Assembly: GCA_001655195.1 (NCBI GenBank) | Contig: LPNY01000209.1 | Coordinates: forward strand, 92,772-149,639 | Source of the DNA: Arcobacter sp. EP1 | Lineage (GTDB): Bacteria; Campylobacterota; Campylobacteria; Campylobacterales; Arcobacteraceae | Length of the DNA: 56,868 bases | Direction: 5' to 3' | In this document: in pieces, positions 1-8,290 of the stretch | Layout: every line of letters starts with the position of its first letter | Numbering within the stretch: position 1 is the first letter of the stretch | Position numbers and translations under genes: made by a program | The notes under the pieces: model-generated | Seen by the model: only the letters and a program-made list of their open reading frames with translations | Databases searched by the model: none | What the model was told of the DNA's origin: nothing

Positions 1-1301
1 TCTAATAAAGAGTTTTTTTGTTTTTGATTCTGTTCTAAATTTTTATCATCAACAACAACTTTTTCCGGAGAGATTTGTGTATTTAATTTCGCTAATTCTG
101 ACGCAACTTGCTCATTTTTAACTGGAGTCGTATTCGTTTTTAATTCAGATGATAAACTTGAAGTTTTTCCTTCATTTACAATATTTTTTGTCTCAAGAAT
201 TTTATTTTCTTTTAAAGAGACACTGTTTTTTTCTTCTTTTGAAGCTCCCTCTTTTTTATCCAATAAGCCCTCATTTTTAACAACCATAGTACTTTTATCT
301 AAAACTTTTTCTTCTTTTAAAATTGAAGTATCTTTATTCGTATTTTTTGACAGGACATTATTCCCATCATGAAGATTTTTTTCACCTTTATTATTAGTTG
401 TGTTTTTCAAACTTTCCGAAATTTGATTTTCACTAGTTTTACTTATATTTTCTTTACTTATTTTACTATCATTTTCATTTATAGTTTGTTTTTCAGTTTC
501 ACTTTTGTTACTATTTTTTAACTTATTTGTATCCATAGCTATTTCAGAGTTTTTAAATTCTTTATTTATAGAAATCTCTTTTAAATTGTTTTCAATACCA
601 TTTTTACCGTTATTTATTTTCTCTTTTTCACTATTTTGAGTTTTTTCCACGTCATTAGTTGTTTGAGTATTCTCCCTATTTTTTATCTCTTTAGTTGTTA
701 AGGTCTCTTCTTTTTGAACTAATTCTTTAGAACTATTATCAATTGTTATTTTTTGACTTTTAACTGTTTTTTCTTCTTTATTCTCTTCTTTTAAAGAATC
801 TTGAGTTTCTTCTTTTTTATTTATTAGATTATTCTCTTTAAGATTTTTTATTGATTCATTATTCATATTAGCTGGAATCTTCGTTGCAGTTTCTTTTTCA
901 AGCGAAACTTTAGCTTCTACAACTAATCGATCAAGAAGACTAGATGAGCTCTTTTTAGCGCTCTCCTCAGAAGTATGCTCTTTTAAAGTATCACTTTTTG
1001 TTTCTACAGATTTCTTTTCATTTTTTACTTCATCATTTCCATTTGTTGTTTTTTTCGAAACTTTTGAAGTATCAGTTTGCGAAGTATTAGGAGTAGTTTC
1101 TTTATTTTCAACTGATGTTTGTTTATTTACAGAAGAGAGGTTTTTAGATGTGTTGTCAGATTTAGTTTCTGTAGTCTCTTTCTTTGCACTACTTAGGATT
1201 GAATCAAAAAGAGAACTACCCTCTTTTTTTGGTGTTGCTTTTCCACCTGATTTTTCTATAATTTTCGTATCACCTGATAATAAATCTACTTCTTTTGTCA
1301 T
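1..1301 (-). CDS. fliK: Flagellar hook-length control protein FliK, N-terminal part (cut by window edge)
   Basis: An open frame runs leftward from an ATG at 1301-1299 to the window edge, about 433 codons without a stop. The start lies 4 bases after the flgC stop, as expected inside an operon. The visible protein is hydrophilic and low in complexity (Asn, Lys, Glu, Ser, Thr), opening MTKEVDLLSGDTKIIEKSGG, with almost no aromatic residues. FliK proteins have such a disordered secreted N-terminal half, which acts as the molecular ruler for hook length, followed by a compact C-terminal domain that binds FlhB; that half would lie left of the window. The name rests on composition and on position after fliE-flgC, so another secreted flagellar protein is possible. 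Confidence 0.7.
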   Translation of the reverse strand, partial: MTKEVDLLSGDTKIIEKSGGKATPKKEGSSLFDSILSSAKKETTETKSDNTSKNLSSVNKQTSVENKETTPNTSQTDTSKVSKKTTNGNDEVKNEKKSVETKSDTLKEHTSEESAKKSSSSLLDRLVVEAKVSLEKETATKIPANMNNESIKNLKENNLINKKEETQDSLKEENKEEKTVKSQKITIDNSSKELVQKEETLTTKEIKNRENTQTTNDVEKTQNSEKEKINNGKNGIENNLKEISINKEFKNSEIAMDTNKLKNSNKSETEKQTINENDSKISKENISKTSENQISESLKNTTNNKGEKNLHDGNNVLSKNTNKDTSILKEEKVLDKSTMVVKNEGLLDKKEGASKEEKNSVSLKENKILETKNIVNEGKTSSLSSELKTNTTPVKNEQVASELAKLNTQISPEKVVVDDKNLEQNQKQKNSLL

Positions 1302-1305
1302 AATC

Positions 1306-1761
1306 TTACGCTTTCAATATCTCTAACGTTTTTGTATCGATAGTTTTATGCGTTGTAAATGCTGCAACATTGGCTTCATAAGAACGCATTGCCTCAATAA
1401 GGTCAACCATTTCAACAACTGGATTAATATTTGGATACGCTACATATCCTTCGTCATTTGCATCGGGATGTTCTGGCTCAAACCTCATAACTGGGTCATC
1501 TTTAGAATTTACAATAGATTGAACACCAACACCACGAACTGCTAGGTTTTGTTCATTTGAAATTTGATGACTTTTATCAGTAACATTTTTCATATTATTT
1601 AAAAGTAACTCTTCAAAAACTACATTTTGTTTTTTATAAGGCCCACCATCTTGAGTATGAGTTGTTTGTGCATTTGCTATGTTTGCACTTACGACATTGA
1701 TTCTTGTTCGTTGTGCACTCATACCTGATGTTGAAACATTATATCCATCAAATAGTCCCAT
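1306..1761 (-). CDS. flgC: Flagellar proximal rod protein FlgC
   Basis: Rod subunit exported through the flagellar type III system and assembled between the MS ring and the distal rod. The 151-residue protein has the rod/hook N-terminal signature, an SANIANAQTT version of the usual SANIANxNT, near residues 25-34, and the C-terminal amphipathic helix typical of axial proteins (LIEAMRSYEANVAAF near 121-135). Its length is normal for FlgC. It follows fliE by 12 bases and precedes the fliK frame by 4 bases, matching the conserved flgC-fliE pairing in which FliE joins the rod to the MS ring. Confidence 0.95.
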   Translation of the reverse strand: MGLFDGYNVSTSGMSAQRTRINVVSANIANAQTTHTQDGGPYKKQNVVFEELLLNNMKNVTDKSHQISNEQNLAVRGVGVQSIVNSKDDPVMRFEPEHPDANDEGYVAYPNINPVVEMVDLIEAMRSYEANVAAFTTHKTIDTKTLEILKA

Positions 1762-1773
1762 ACTATGCTCCTA

Positions 1774-2076
1774 TCACACTTGCATCTTCATAATTTCTTT
1801 GAATCCCATCACTGCCTTGTTTTTTACTTCAAGTGCAAGTTTTAAACTTAAATCAGCTTCTTCAATCTTTTGAACTGCTTCTTGTAAGTTAGGAACAGTA
1901 CCTGTAGCGATACCTTCCATTGCTTTATAACCTTCAATTTGTGTTTTATTAACTTCATTAAGAGATTTTTTTAACATATCTTCAAAAGAGTTACCACTCA
2001 CAGCTTGAACATTGTTAGTATTCATTTGATTATTCATTAAACTTGATAACGAATTAATTCCTGAAATATCCATCAT
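1774..2076 (-). CDS. fliE: Flagellar hook-basal body protein FliE
   Basis: FliE is the junction protein between the FliF MS ring and the first rod subunits and is exported early. The 100-residue protein shows the family layout: a variable polar N-terminus, a SFEDMLKKSLNEVNK helix near residues 31-45, and a C-terminal block ADLSLKLALEVKNKAVMGFKEIMKMQV of which the ALEVKNKAV and EIMKMQV parts are the most recognisable. It sits directly upstream of flgC on the same strand, the usual arrangement for this pair. Confidence 0.95.
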   Translation of the reverse strand: MMDISGINSLSSLMNNQMNTNNVQAVSGNSFEDMLKKSLNEVNKTQIEGYKAMEGIATGTVPNLQEAVQKIEEADLSLKLALEVKNKAVMGFKEIMKMQV

Positions 2077-2091
2077 TTCTCCTTAGTTTTC

Positions 2092-2400
2092 CTAAGTTTT
2101 ATTTACTTCTTGTACGTTGAGTTCATTCATCAACGAATCAATTTTTTCAGAGTGATATTTAAAATCAAGCTCTGCTTTTTTATTATCTAAATTAAATAGC
2201 AAAATTATTAACGACAACATCATATTGGTAATACCTTTAAGAACAATGGTTACACCAATAATTCCTATTACCATCTCCATTGGAGTAAACCAATCAGCAT
2301 TGATAACAAAAAATATTACTGTCGCAAAAAATCCACTTGCTATATAGAGTCTAAACAGACCACTATTAATAACACTTTGTGAGAACTTTTCTACTACCAC
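2092..2400 (-). CDS. Small two-helix inner-membrane protein of the flagellar operon, unknown function
   Basis: I do not recognise this 102-residue protein. Hydrophobic stretches near residues 17-33 and 42-70 suggest two membrane passes, followed by a charged tail (DNKKAELDFKYHSEKIDSL) likely to be cytoplasmic. The start appears to be GTG at 2400-2398, with an AAAGAG ribosome-binding sequence about 7 bases upstream; no in-frame ATG lies nearby. It sits between flhG and fliE, separated from flhG by 68 bases and from fliE by 15, so it is probably co-transcribed with basal-body and polar-placement genes. A role in flagellar placement or assembly is only a guess from this position. Confidence 0.6.
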   Translation of the reverse strand: MVVEKFSQSVINSGLFRLYIASGFFATVIFFVINADWFTPMEMVIGIIGVTIVLKGITNMMLSLIILLFNLDNKKAELDFKYHSEKIDSLMNELNVQEVNKT

Positions 2401-2468
2401 TTGTGGGCTCTTTTAACAAAAATAAAATATAAATACTTCACATATGTAGTTGTCACTAACATATACCC

Positions 2469-3302
2469 TTATTTTATGATGTTAAGTAACGCCTCTACTA
2501 TAGTCTCTAATTCATTCGTGATTGGTTCAGATTTAAACTCTTTTGTAAAGAGTTTTCTTAATCGACCAGTCGTTGAAACATTCTTAGATGTCGTCACATT
2601 ACCTATATATTTTACCATAAATTTGGGATTTAGCCTATTTTTCTTTGCCAAATTCTCTAAAGAATTTGCTATGGTTTGGCCAATTTGGTAGTTTTTTGTA
2701 TGATTAAAGCACAACATAAGCGAACTTTTATCTTTGGATAACATTTTCATTAATGCATAAACATCAGTCAGTGCACTGGGGTCCGGAGTAGTTAATGCAA
2801 GAATATTATCAGAAATTGCAAGAAATTCTTTTACATAATCATTTAACCCCGCACCAGTATCCACAAGAATATAATCAAACTGATTTAATGTAATAACATC
2901 CTGAACAATTCGAGCAAAAACAAAAGAGTTGGAGTGTTTAGAATACTGGTAACCACTCTTACCTGCAATAAGAGTTATGTTTGAGTAAGGAGTGGGGGTT
3001 AAAACCCTATTTAAATTACTTCGTCCATCAATATAATCAAAAAGAGTATATTTAGGTTTAACATCAAAAAGAACTTGCATATTAGCCAATCCAATATCAG
3101 CATCAATAACCGCAACCTTTGCACCTCTAAGAGCTAATAAATAAGCAATATTAGCAGTAAAAGTTGATTTACCCACTCCCCCTTTACCTGAAGTAACGGT
3201 AATAAGTTTACTCTTAGAATCAACTTTTTGTGCTTGTTGCTGTTGATTACGTTTTGTAAGATTTATAAGCTTACTAGCTTGAGTAGAAATAGTATCTAAC
3301 AA
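2469..3302 (-). CDS. flhG: FlhG (FleN/YlxH) MinD-like ATPase, flagellar number regulator
   Basis: FlhG is a MinD/ParA-family ATPase that works with the GTPase FlhF to limit the number of flagella at the pole and, in Campylobacterota, links to division-site placement. The 277-residue protein has the deviant Walker A motif SGKGGVGKST at residues 38-47, the VIDADIGLANMQ Walker A' region near 65-76, and DTGAGLND near 148-155, equivalent to Walker B. The C-terminal tail ELETIVEALLNII is amphipathic and could be a MinD-like membrane-targeting helix. It starts 4 bases after the flhF stop, which supports translational coupling and joint function. Confidence 0.93.
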   Translation of the reverse strand: MLDTISTQASKLINLTKRNQQQQAQKVDSKSKLITVTSGKGGVGKSTFTANIAYLLALRGAKVAVIDADIGLANMQVLFDVKPKYTLFDYIDGRSNLNRVLTPTPYSNITLIAGKSGYQYSKHSNSFVFARIVQDVITLNQFDYILVDTGAGLNDYVKEFLAISDNILALTTPDPSALTDVYALMKMLSKDKSSLMLCFNHTKNYQIGQTIANSLENLAKKNRLNPKFMVKYIGNVTTSKNVSTTGRLRKLFTKEFKSEPITNELETIVEALLNIIK

Positions 3303-3306
3303 TGTA

Positions 3307-4461
3307 TCATCTTCCAGGACATGTACGGTCCATAAAACAATTAATTAAGTAGTTAGCATCTGCAACGATTAAATCATCAGGTACATTTTGACCTATTGAA
3401 AAATAAGTAATAGATTTTTTTGTTTTATGAGCAAAGGATAAAAGGTTTCCAAAGCTTTTTGTCTCATCAAGTTTAGTAAAGGTAAGATAATCAATATTTA
3501 ATCTAGAGTAACTTGCATAGATATCATGTAAATCACTCTGCTTTACATTAGAAGGTAATACCAGTATTTTCTCAATGGGAAGTTCATTCACTTTCTTTTG
3601 ATACTCATTTATTTGTTCAATTTTATCCACATCGTATTGACTTGAGCCTGCTGTATCAATAAAAATATAATTACAATCTTTTAGTCGTAATAAGGCTTCA
3701 ACTAAGTCCTCAGGTTTTTTAACAATTTCTAAAGGCAGTCGCATAATATTTGTATAGGCTTGTAACTGTTCAATTGCTCCCACTCTAAAGGAGTCTAAAG
3801 TAACAATACCCACTTTATTATCTTGTCCAAGTTTATAGGCATAGCGAGCTGCAAGTTTTGCAATTGTAGTCGTTTTCCCAACACCTGTAGGTCCAACCAT
3901 CATTGTGATTTTTCGTTGATGTTGACGCATTGGAATTTCATGCTTTACAGGTATAATCCGTCGTAAAATAAGTTTAAAGAAATCATTGACTTTTTTAGGA
4001 TTTGATTTTAAAGGAACAGGTAGATTTTTTATTGTCTTTTTCATAATGGTATAAGTCATTTCAGGATCAAATTCATTATCCTCAAAAAGATTATACATAT
4101 CAACAAACTCCAATGGAATCGTTAAATCATAAAGTTGACTTTTTGGATCCCAAATTGATTTTTGAACCTTTTCTATAGCCTCTTGCATTTTAAGAATCTC
4201 TTCTTTAAAATCATAAACTGAAGCTGCAAACTTTGTATCCTTTTTAGGATCTGAGGAAACAAGTTTTTTTGTAAATTGAGCAGTGGTAGTTTTCACCTCT
4301 TCATTTTCATCTTCAAGTCCAACGATAACTTCATACATAGGTTCGCTATTTTGATCTGAAATTTTTTTTGTTGAAATTACAATTGCCTCTTCCCCACACT
4401 CCTCTTGAGCATGTTTAAGAGCAATAGATGGGGTTTTACCCAAAAAAGAGAGCATATTCAT
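3307..4461 (-). CDS. flhF: Flagellar biosynthesis GTPase FlhF
   Basis: FlhF is an SRP-type GTPase that marks the pole for flagellar assembly. In the 384-residue protein a variable N-terminal B domain (1-120) precedes an N domain and the G domain: P-loop VGPTGVGKTTT near 189-199, DSFRVGAIEQLQAY near 224-237, IDTAGS near 269-274 and TKLDETKSFGNLLS near 331-344. The last motif is the SRP-GTPase G4/closing-loop region. Together with FlhG and the FlgA-like gene that overlaps its start by 4 bases, it suggests a polar flagellum. Confidence 0.94.
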   Translation of the reverse strand: MNMLSFLGKTPSIALKHAQEECGEEAIVISTKKISDQNSEPMYEVIVGLEDENEEVKTTTAQFTKKLVSSDPKKDTKFAASVYDFKEEILKMQEAIEKVQKSIWDPKSQLYDLTIPLEFVDMYNLFEDNEFDPEMTYTIMKKTIKNLPVPLKSNPKKVNDFFKLILRRIIPVKHEIPMRQHQRKITMMVGPTGVGKTTTIAKLAARYAYKLGQDNKVGIVTLDSFRVGAIEQLQAYTNIMRLPLEIVKKPEDLVEALLRLKDCNYIFIDTAGSSQYDVDKIEQINEYQKKVNELPIEKILVLPSNVKQSDLHDIYASYSRLNIDYLTFTKLDETKSFGNLLSFAHKTKKSITYFSIGQNVPDDLIVADANYLINCFMDRTCPGR

Positions 4462-4859
4462 CGTAACCGCCCATCTTTATAAATTTTTTCAGTTTTTCCA
4501 TTAAGTTTTTTTATAATAATATAATCGTCCGTCTCATTAATTAGCTTTCCCGATTTTTCAATCTGTATTGACCCAAAGTCAAATAATATGCTCTGATTTT
4601 TAAAGGTTTTGAGACTTTTTTCACACAGAATAAACCCTTTATTAATATAATGTTTTGACATATAAGCTTGCTTTTCTAACTTTTTTAGTGTCACTGGAGT
4701 ACAGCTTTTTCGCACCTTTGGAACATTTTTCATAGTAAGGTGTTTAATAGTTAGTTTTGTATTATAAGGAATTGCTTCTTTAGCAACAAGCACGTTAATA
4801 GCATAAGAATTAACAGCAAAAAAGGACAAAAAAATAAAACACTTAAGCTTTAAGTTCAA
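4458..4859 (-). CDS. flgA: FlgA-like SAF-domain periplasmic protein (P-ring assembly chaperone candidate)
   Basis: This is probably the FlgA-type chaperone for P-ring assembly in the periplasm. I place the start at a TTG (4859-4857): a strong GGAGG lies 8 bases upstream, and the resulting protein begins directly with a clean signal peptide (NLKLKCFIFLSFFAVNSYA). The longer frame starting at 4895 would overlap flgN by 53 bases and hide that signal. The mature part has a SAF-like segment (VLVAKEAIPYNTKLTIKHL), as in FlgA/CpaB, and a TEKIYKDGRLR ending. At 133 residues it is shorter than many FlgA proteins, so the family call is moderate. Two or three cysteines are present after the signal. Its end overlaps flhF by 4 bases. 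Confidence 0.6.
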   Translation of the reverse strand: MNLKLKCFIFLSFFAVNSYAINVLVAKEAIPYNTKLTIKHLTMKNVPKVRKSCTPVTLKKLEKQAYMSKHYINKGFILCEKSLKTFKNQSILFDFGSIQIEKSGKLINETDDYIIIKKLNGKTEKIYKDGRLR

Positions 4860-5220
4860 TAATATTCCCTCCGCTTTGAGCTGTGAGTTCATCAACTATC
4901 TCTTTGTACATTTGTTGAATTGGTAAAACAATTGATGCTAATTTTGCATTGAGTTTATACAAAGTTCGCAACTCATCTTCTAAAGAGTCTACCTTTTCTC
5001 GGTACTTATCAACATCTTCTCCATTTTGAATAGCTTCAACAAGTAATCCATTAAGATTTTGTTTTAATGCTGCAATTTGATCCATCATTGATTGTTTTTC
5101 ATCATTTCTTTCTAGTAACTTTTCATTACGTGCAGCTTTAATATCTTCAATATCTAAATTAATTGATTCTTGCATTTTAAGCACTAAATCATGCATCTCT
5201 TTTACTGTTTTTTCAATCAT
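4843..5220 (-). CDS. FlgN-like coiled-coil export chaperone
   Basis: A 125-residue, almost entirely helical protein with heptad-like leucines (LKQNLNGLLVEAI, VDSLEDELRTLYKLNAKLASI). Size, helicity and position directly downstream of the flgJ-like rod gene match FlgN, the cytoplasmic chaperone of the hook-associated proteins FlgK and FlgL; flgK and flgL are not in the window. No catalytic motif is expected or seen. Its stop overlaps the ribosome-binding region and start of the flgA-like gene by 17 bases, consistent with coupled translation. FliT- or FliJ-like function cannot be excluded from the sequence alone. Confidence 0.55.
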   Translation of the reverse strand: MIEKTVKEMHDLVLKMQESINLDIEDIKAARNEKLLERNDEKQSMMDQIAALKQNLNGLLVEAIQNGEDVDKYREKVDSLEDELRTLYKLNAKLASIVLPIQQMYKEIVDELTAQSGGNIIELKA

Positions 5221-5235
5221 TGTATGTCCAATTTT

Positions 5236-5529
5236 TTACTTATTTTCACTCAAATATTTATAGAGTAAATCACTTATTCCCATTGTTCCAGAGGTATGTC
5301 TTGACATTGTTTCTGTATACATCCCTTTGATAATATCCGAACCAGCACCTTCACCTGCAATATTTGTTGTTTTTAAAGATATATCCATTAACTGCTGCAT
5401 AAAAAAAGATTCAAACTCATTGGCAACTTTACGTAAATTTACATCTTCTACATTTTTTGCATCAAAATTATCATACTTTTTTGTATTCATTCTGGCAAGT
5501 TCTAAACCAGTTGTATTTAAATCAATCAT
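5236..5529 (-). CDS. flgJ: FlgJ-like rod-binding protein (N-terminal domain only)
   Basis: The 97-residue protein matches the rod-binding domain of FlgJ: the core VANEFESFFMQQLMDISLK (near 37-55) and GSDIIKGMYTETMSRH (near 63-78) followed by a short amphipathic end. In enteric bacteria FlgJ carries a C-terminal muramidase; here that half is absent, as is usual in Campylobacterota, so cell-wall opening must be done by another enzyme. Start and stop overlap its operon neighbours closely (4 bases with motB), which supports co-expression of the stator and rod-capping genes. Confidence 0.85.
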   Translation of the reverse strand: MIDLNTTGLELARMNTKKYDNFDAKNVEDVNLRKVANEFESFFMQQLMDISLKTTNIAGEGAGSDIIKGMYTETMSRHTSGTMGISDLLYKYLSENK

Positions 5530-6293
5530 TGTTCCAACCTATCGAAGAAGTTCTCTTCTTCTAAAATATCCTCTTGGCTATTATCTGCAAAGAATCGCAT
5601 CTCAACACGTCTATTCTCAGCCGCATTTTCGCTCTTTGGGCGATAAGAACCATAAGCAGCTACCTTTAACTGAGCAGGGTCAATTCGATTACGAATTAAC
5701 TCTTTTACTACAGAAATTGAACGCAATGCAGAATCATCCCAGTTATCCCTTGGAATAGTTGCACTTTGATAAGGACTTCTATCTGTGTGTCCAATTATTT
5801 CAATATTAAATACCTGAGGCATAGTTCTAATAACTCGTGCAATCTTCGCAATAAAACGTTTAGCCGCTTTATTAGTTAATTGATACTCACCCTCTTCAAA
5901 AAGAACCGTTGAAGGAATATCTAGGGTAAACTCATTTTTTCCCTTGGTAATCTCCATAATTTCGCTTTGTTCATTTGCTGCTTCATTAACTTCTTGTACC
6001 ATTTCAGAAATCTCTTCCGCAGCAGTTTCAACATCTTGCGCTGTATCATCACTTTGACTCGAACTCTCCTGTTCAGAGTACTCTTCTGTTTGCTCTTTAA
6101 CATTAGAGTTTTGATCCAAAAATCCCATTGCTTTACGCATTACATCAAAATACTCTTCAACTTTTTTCTTATCCATTACTGCCATAGACAAAAGCAGAAT
6201 AAAAAAAGTTAAAAGCAATGACATAAGGTCACCAAATTGGACAAGCCAACCAGGTAAACACTTAGGACAATCTGGACACTTTTTATCAGCCAT
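5526..6293 (-). CDS. motB: Flagellar stator protein MotB/PomB
   Basis: Stator B subunit that anchors the torque unit to peptidoglycan. The 255-residue protein has a cytoplasmic Cys-rich start (CPDCPKC), a single membrane helix with the ion-binding Asp in QFGDLMSLLLTFFILLLS (near 19-36), a linker rich in Glu and Gln that includes the plug region, and a C-terminal OmpA-like peptidoglycan-binding domain with IIGHTDRSPYQS and NRRVEMRFF. The GDLMSLL context and its partner motA resemble the sodium-driven PomAB type more than enteric MotAB. It follows motA by 8 bases. Confidence 0.95.
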   Translation of the reverse strand: MADKKCPDCPKCLPGWLVQFGDLMSLLLTFFILLLSMAVMDKKKVEEYFDVMRKAMGFLDQNSNVKEQTEEYSEQESSSQSDDTAQDVETAAEEISEMVQEVNEAANEQSEIMEITKGKNEFTLDIPSTVLFEEGEYQLTNKAAKRFIAKIARVIRTMPQVFNIEIIGHTDRSPYQSATIPRDNWDDSALRSISVVKELIRNRIDPAQLKVAAYGSYRPKSENAAENRRVEMRFFADNSQEDILEEENFFDRLEQ

Positions 6294-6301
6294 ATTTTTT
6301 A

Positions 6302-7057
6302 CTACTCTGGAACTTCAACTAAAATTGCATTTAGTTTCATTTTAATATTACCAATTGAATCTTCTGCTGCTATCATTGCAGCTCCCGAAATAATCACTTC
6401 ACAAGAGTTCACTTCAACTTTGTGTTTTTGCGCTAACTTACTTTCAAAAATACCTGCAAATAAAGTACCAATCAATGCACCATACATTGTTGTAAGTAAG
6501 GCAACTGCCATTGCTGGACCAACTGCTGCTGGATCAGAAAGATTCGCAAGCATAGCAACTAATCCAACAAGTGTACCAATCATACCCATCGCACCTGCAG
6601 TTCCACCAATATTCCCAAATACTCCAATCAATGTGCCATGACGCTTATCCATATGTTCTAATTTGATTTCCAATAAAGGAACTAGAACTTCTGGTTTTGT
6701 TCCATCAACAAGCAGTTGAAATGCCTCTTTAAAAAAAGGATTATTCTCTTCTAAAACCTTTTGCTCAATATGCATAACTCCATGCTTTTTGATCTCAGTT
6801 GCATAAAAAATAATTTTTTCAACAAGTTCAGGTAGAGGTTCAACCTTTACAGGATTCATTGCAATTTTAATTCCTGCACTGATACGTTTTAAATCAGCCG
6901 CTTCAAATTGTCCTGCAGTAACAGCGGTAGTCCCACCTACAACAATTACAACAGAGGGAACATCAATATATGGTCCAAAACCAACACCACCTAAAATAAT
7001 AGCTAAGGCAACTAAGGCCCAACCACCAGCTAAACCACCGAGTGTACTTTTATCCAT
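6302..7057 (-). CDS. motA: Flagellar stator protein MotA/PomA
   Basis: Stator A subunit forming the ion channel with MotB and pushing on FliG. The 251-residue protein has four hydrophobic helices (about 8-28, 33-50, 150-170 and 180-202) and the large cytoplasmic loop with charged residues between helices 2 and 3. The region AMGMIGTLVGLVAMLANL and the following DPAAVGPAMAVALLTTMYGA are very close to the Vibrio PomA pattern, which suggests a sodium-driven motor. It is followed by motB in the same operon and preceded by fliY, so the rotor switch and stator are made together. Confidence 0.95.
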   Translation of the reverse strand: MDKSTLGGLAGGWALVALAIILGGVGFGPYIDVPSVVIVVGGTTAVTAGQFEAADLKRISAGIKIAMNPVKVEPLPELVEKIIFYATEIKKHGVMHIEQKVLEENNPFFKEAFQLLVDGTKPEVLVPLLEIKLEHMDKRHGTLIGVFGNIGGTAGAMGMIGTLVGLVAMLANLSDPAAVGPAMAVALLTTMYGALIGTLFAGIFESKLAQKHKVEVNSCEVIISGAAMIAAEDSIGNIKMKLNAILVEVPE

Positions 7058-7060
7058 ATT

Positions 7061-7960
7061 TTATAACCCTATTTGACTCAATCTCATTGAGCCACTACCT
7101 ATACTTTTAATTTTCAGACCAAATTTTCCTTCAACAATAACAGCTTCACCTTCACCAATTTTAACCCCATTTACTAAAACTTCTAAAGGTTCATTTACCA
7201 TCTGCTCAAGTTCAATAATCTCTCCAACATCCCATCGTAAAATATCTTTTAATAAAAAAACTTTTGTTCCTAAACGTACACTTAATTTGAGTTTGATATC
7301 AAAAAGTAGTTTTAGGTTTTTTGAAGAATCATCGGAGAGAACTCCTCCTAGACTGTTATCTAATCCAACAGGTGCAGCTGGTGTTGGTATTGTTGCACCA
7401 CTACCCACAGATGCTGTTTCATTTTGGGCAGATTCTACTTCTTTTCCTGTAATACCAGAAATAAAAGCTAAAATTGCATCATCAAAACTAATAAAAAGAG
7501 TAAGTCGTTCATCCCCTAAAGAGATACTAAATTCGTATAAATTGGTTTTACCTGAACATGAAGAGCAGTCAATAATAGACGAACCTTCCATCTCATTCTT
7601 GATACCACTTACATCAGGAAAACCTTGAGCATTGATCGAAGTAGAGATACTTCCACATATGTTAGAAATAATTTCATTCACAGCATCTGTGATTTCATCA
7701 TCAATATGCTCTTTTAAATCACCCATACCACCCAACATTAAATATTCAAATTTAGTTGCTGTTGCAGTAGGAATAAAAAATTGCCATTTTGAACTTATAT
7801 CTTTGAAGTCAAACTTGACATTACCCTCTATGCATTGCGATGCATCTAAATTCTCTAAGTTTGCCTCATTAACCTCTTCTACTTTAGCGCTATTTGATAA
7901 CAGCTGTTCTAAAGTATTTGCTAACTCGTCTTTTATAATATTTGATAAATCAGATGCCAA
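7061..7960 (-). CDS. fliY: Flagellar motor switch protein FliY
   Basis: FliY is a C-ring component with a CheC-like N-terminal half and a FliN-type (SpoA) C-terminal domain. In the 299-residue protein the CheC-like region spans about 40-175 (DEITDAVNEIISNICGSIS near 89-107), a Pro/Ala/Gly linker follows, and the SpoA domain occupies about 225-295 (LKLSVRLGTKVFLLKDILR, PLEVLVNGVKIGEGEAVIV). An unusual DCSSC cysteine pair lies in the first half. Bacillus FliY starts with a CheY-binding EIDALLNG peptide; none is obvious here. A separate fliN is at 15,411-15,695, so both SpoA proteins coexist. It lies between flaG and motA. Confidence 0.88.
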   Translation of the reverse strand: MASDLSNIIKDELANTLEQLLSNSAKVEEVNEANLENLDASQCIEGNVKFDFKDISSKWQFFIPTATATKFEYLMLGGMGDLKEHIDDEITDAVNEIISNICGSISTSINAQGFPDVSGIKNEMEGSSIIDCSSCSGKTNLYEFSISLGDERLTLFISFDDAILAFISGITGKEVESAQNETASVGSGATIPTPAAPVGLDNSLGGVLSDDSSKNLKLLFDIKLKLSVRLGTKVFLLKDILRWDVGEIIELEQMVNEPLEVLVNGVKIGEGEAVIVEGKFGLKIKSIGSGSMRLSQIGL

Positions 7961-7976
7961 CTACAATACCTTTATT

Positions 7977-8288
7977 TTATTTACTATCTTCGTGCATTGC
8001 TTCCATTAAAAAAGCTTTCATTTTCATCATATCTTCAGTAGGAAACTTATATTCAGCTTCTCCACGTGTAACTTTTACATAGAAGTCTTGTGATTGCTTA
8101 TTGTAGCCAAACTTTACGTTATCAAGGATTACTTCATTTGCTTCATCAGCAGCACTTTTAGGTGAAGCATTCTTGTACTTCTCATCAGGCACAATTTTAT
8201 TATCATTGTCTGTCTCTTTAACTTTTTCAAGTTTTTGAACATGATTTGCTTGCGCATTGTCAATTTCTGGTAGTCTTCCTAATTCCAT
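7977..8288 (-). CDS. flaG: FlaG-family protein
   Basis: The 103-residue protein ends with the FlaG pattern: a strand pair around FGYNKQSQDFYVKVTRG and a closing helix FPTEDMMKMKAFLMEAM. FlaG influences filament length in Campylobacter and other polar flagellates; its exact mechanism is not settled. The N-terminal half is polar and low in complexity, as in relatives. The start ATG has a very good AAGGAGG ribosome-binding site 7 bases upstream and a clear -10 promoter element further up, so it appears to begin the transcription unit flaG-fliY-motA-motB and onward. Confidence 0.75.
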   Translation of the reverse strand: MELGRLPEIDNAQANHVQKLEKVKETDNDNKIVPDEKYKNASPKSAADEANEVILDNVKFGYNKQSQDFYVKVTRGEAEYKFPTEDMMKMKAFLMEAMHEDSK

Positions 8289-8290
8289 AG

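Noticed and set aside
1-1301. Noncoding or repeat region at the left edge
   Set aside because: It looks repetitive but is an uninterrupted open frame from 1301, in register with the operon; it is better explained as the start of fliK.
2401-2691. Rightward frame opposite the end of flhG
   Set aside because: Hydrophobic antisense reading of a clear FlhG gene; start lies in a gap without promoter or ribosome-binding site.
5327-5758. 143-codon rightward frame opposite flgJ and motB
   Set aside because: It spans two well-supported genes on the other strand, has no domain and no ribosome-binding site.
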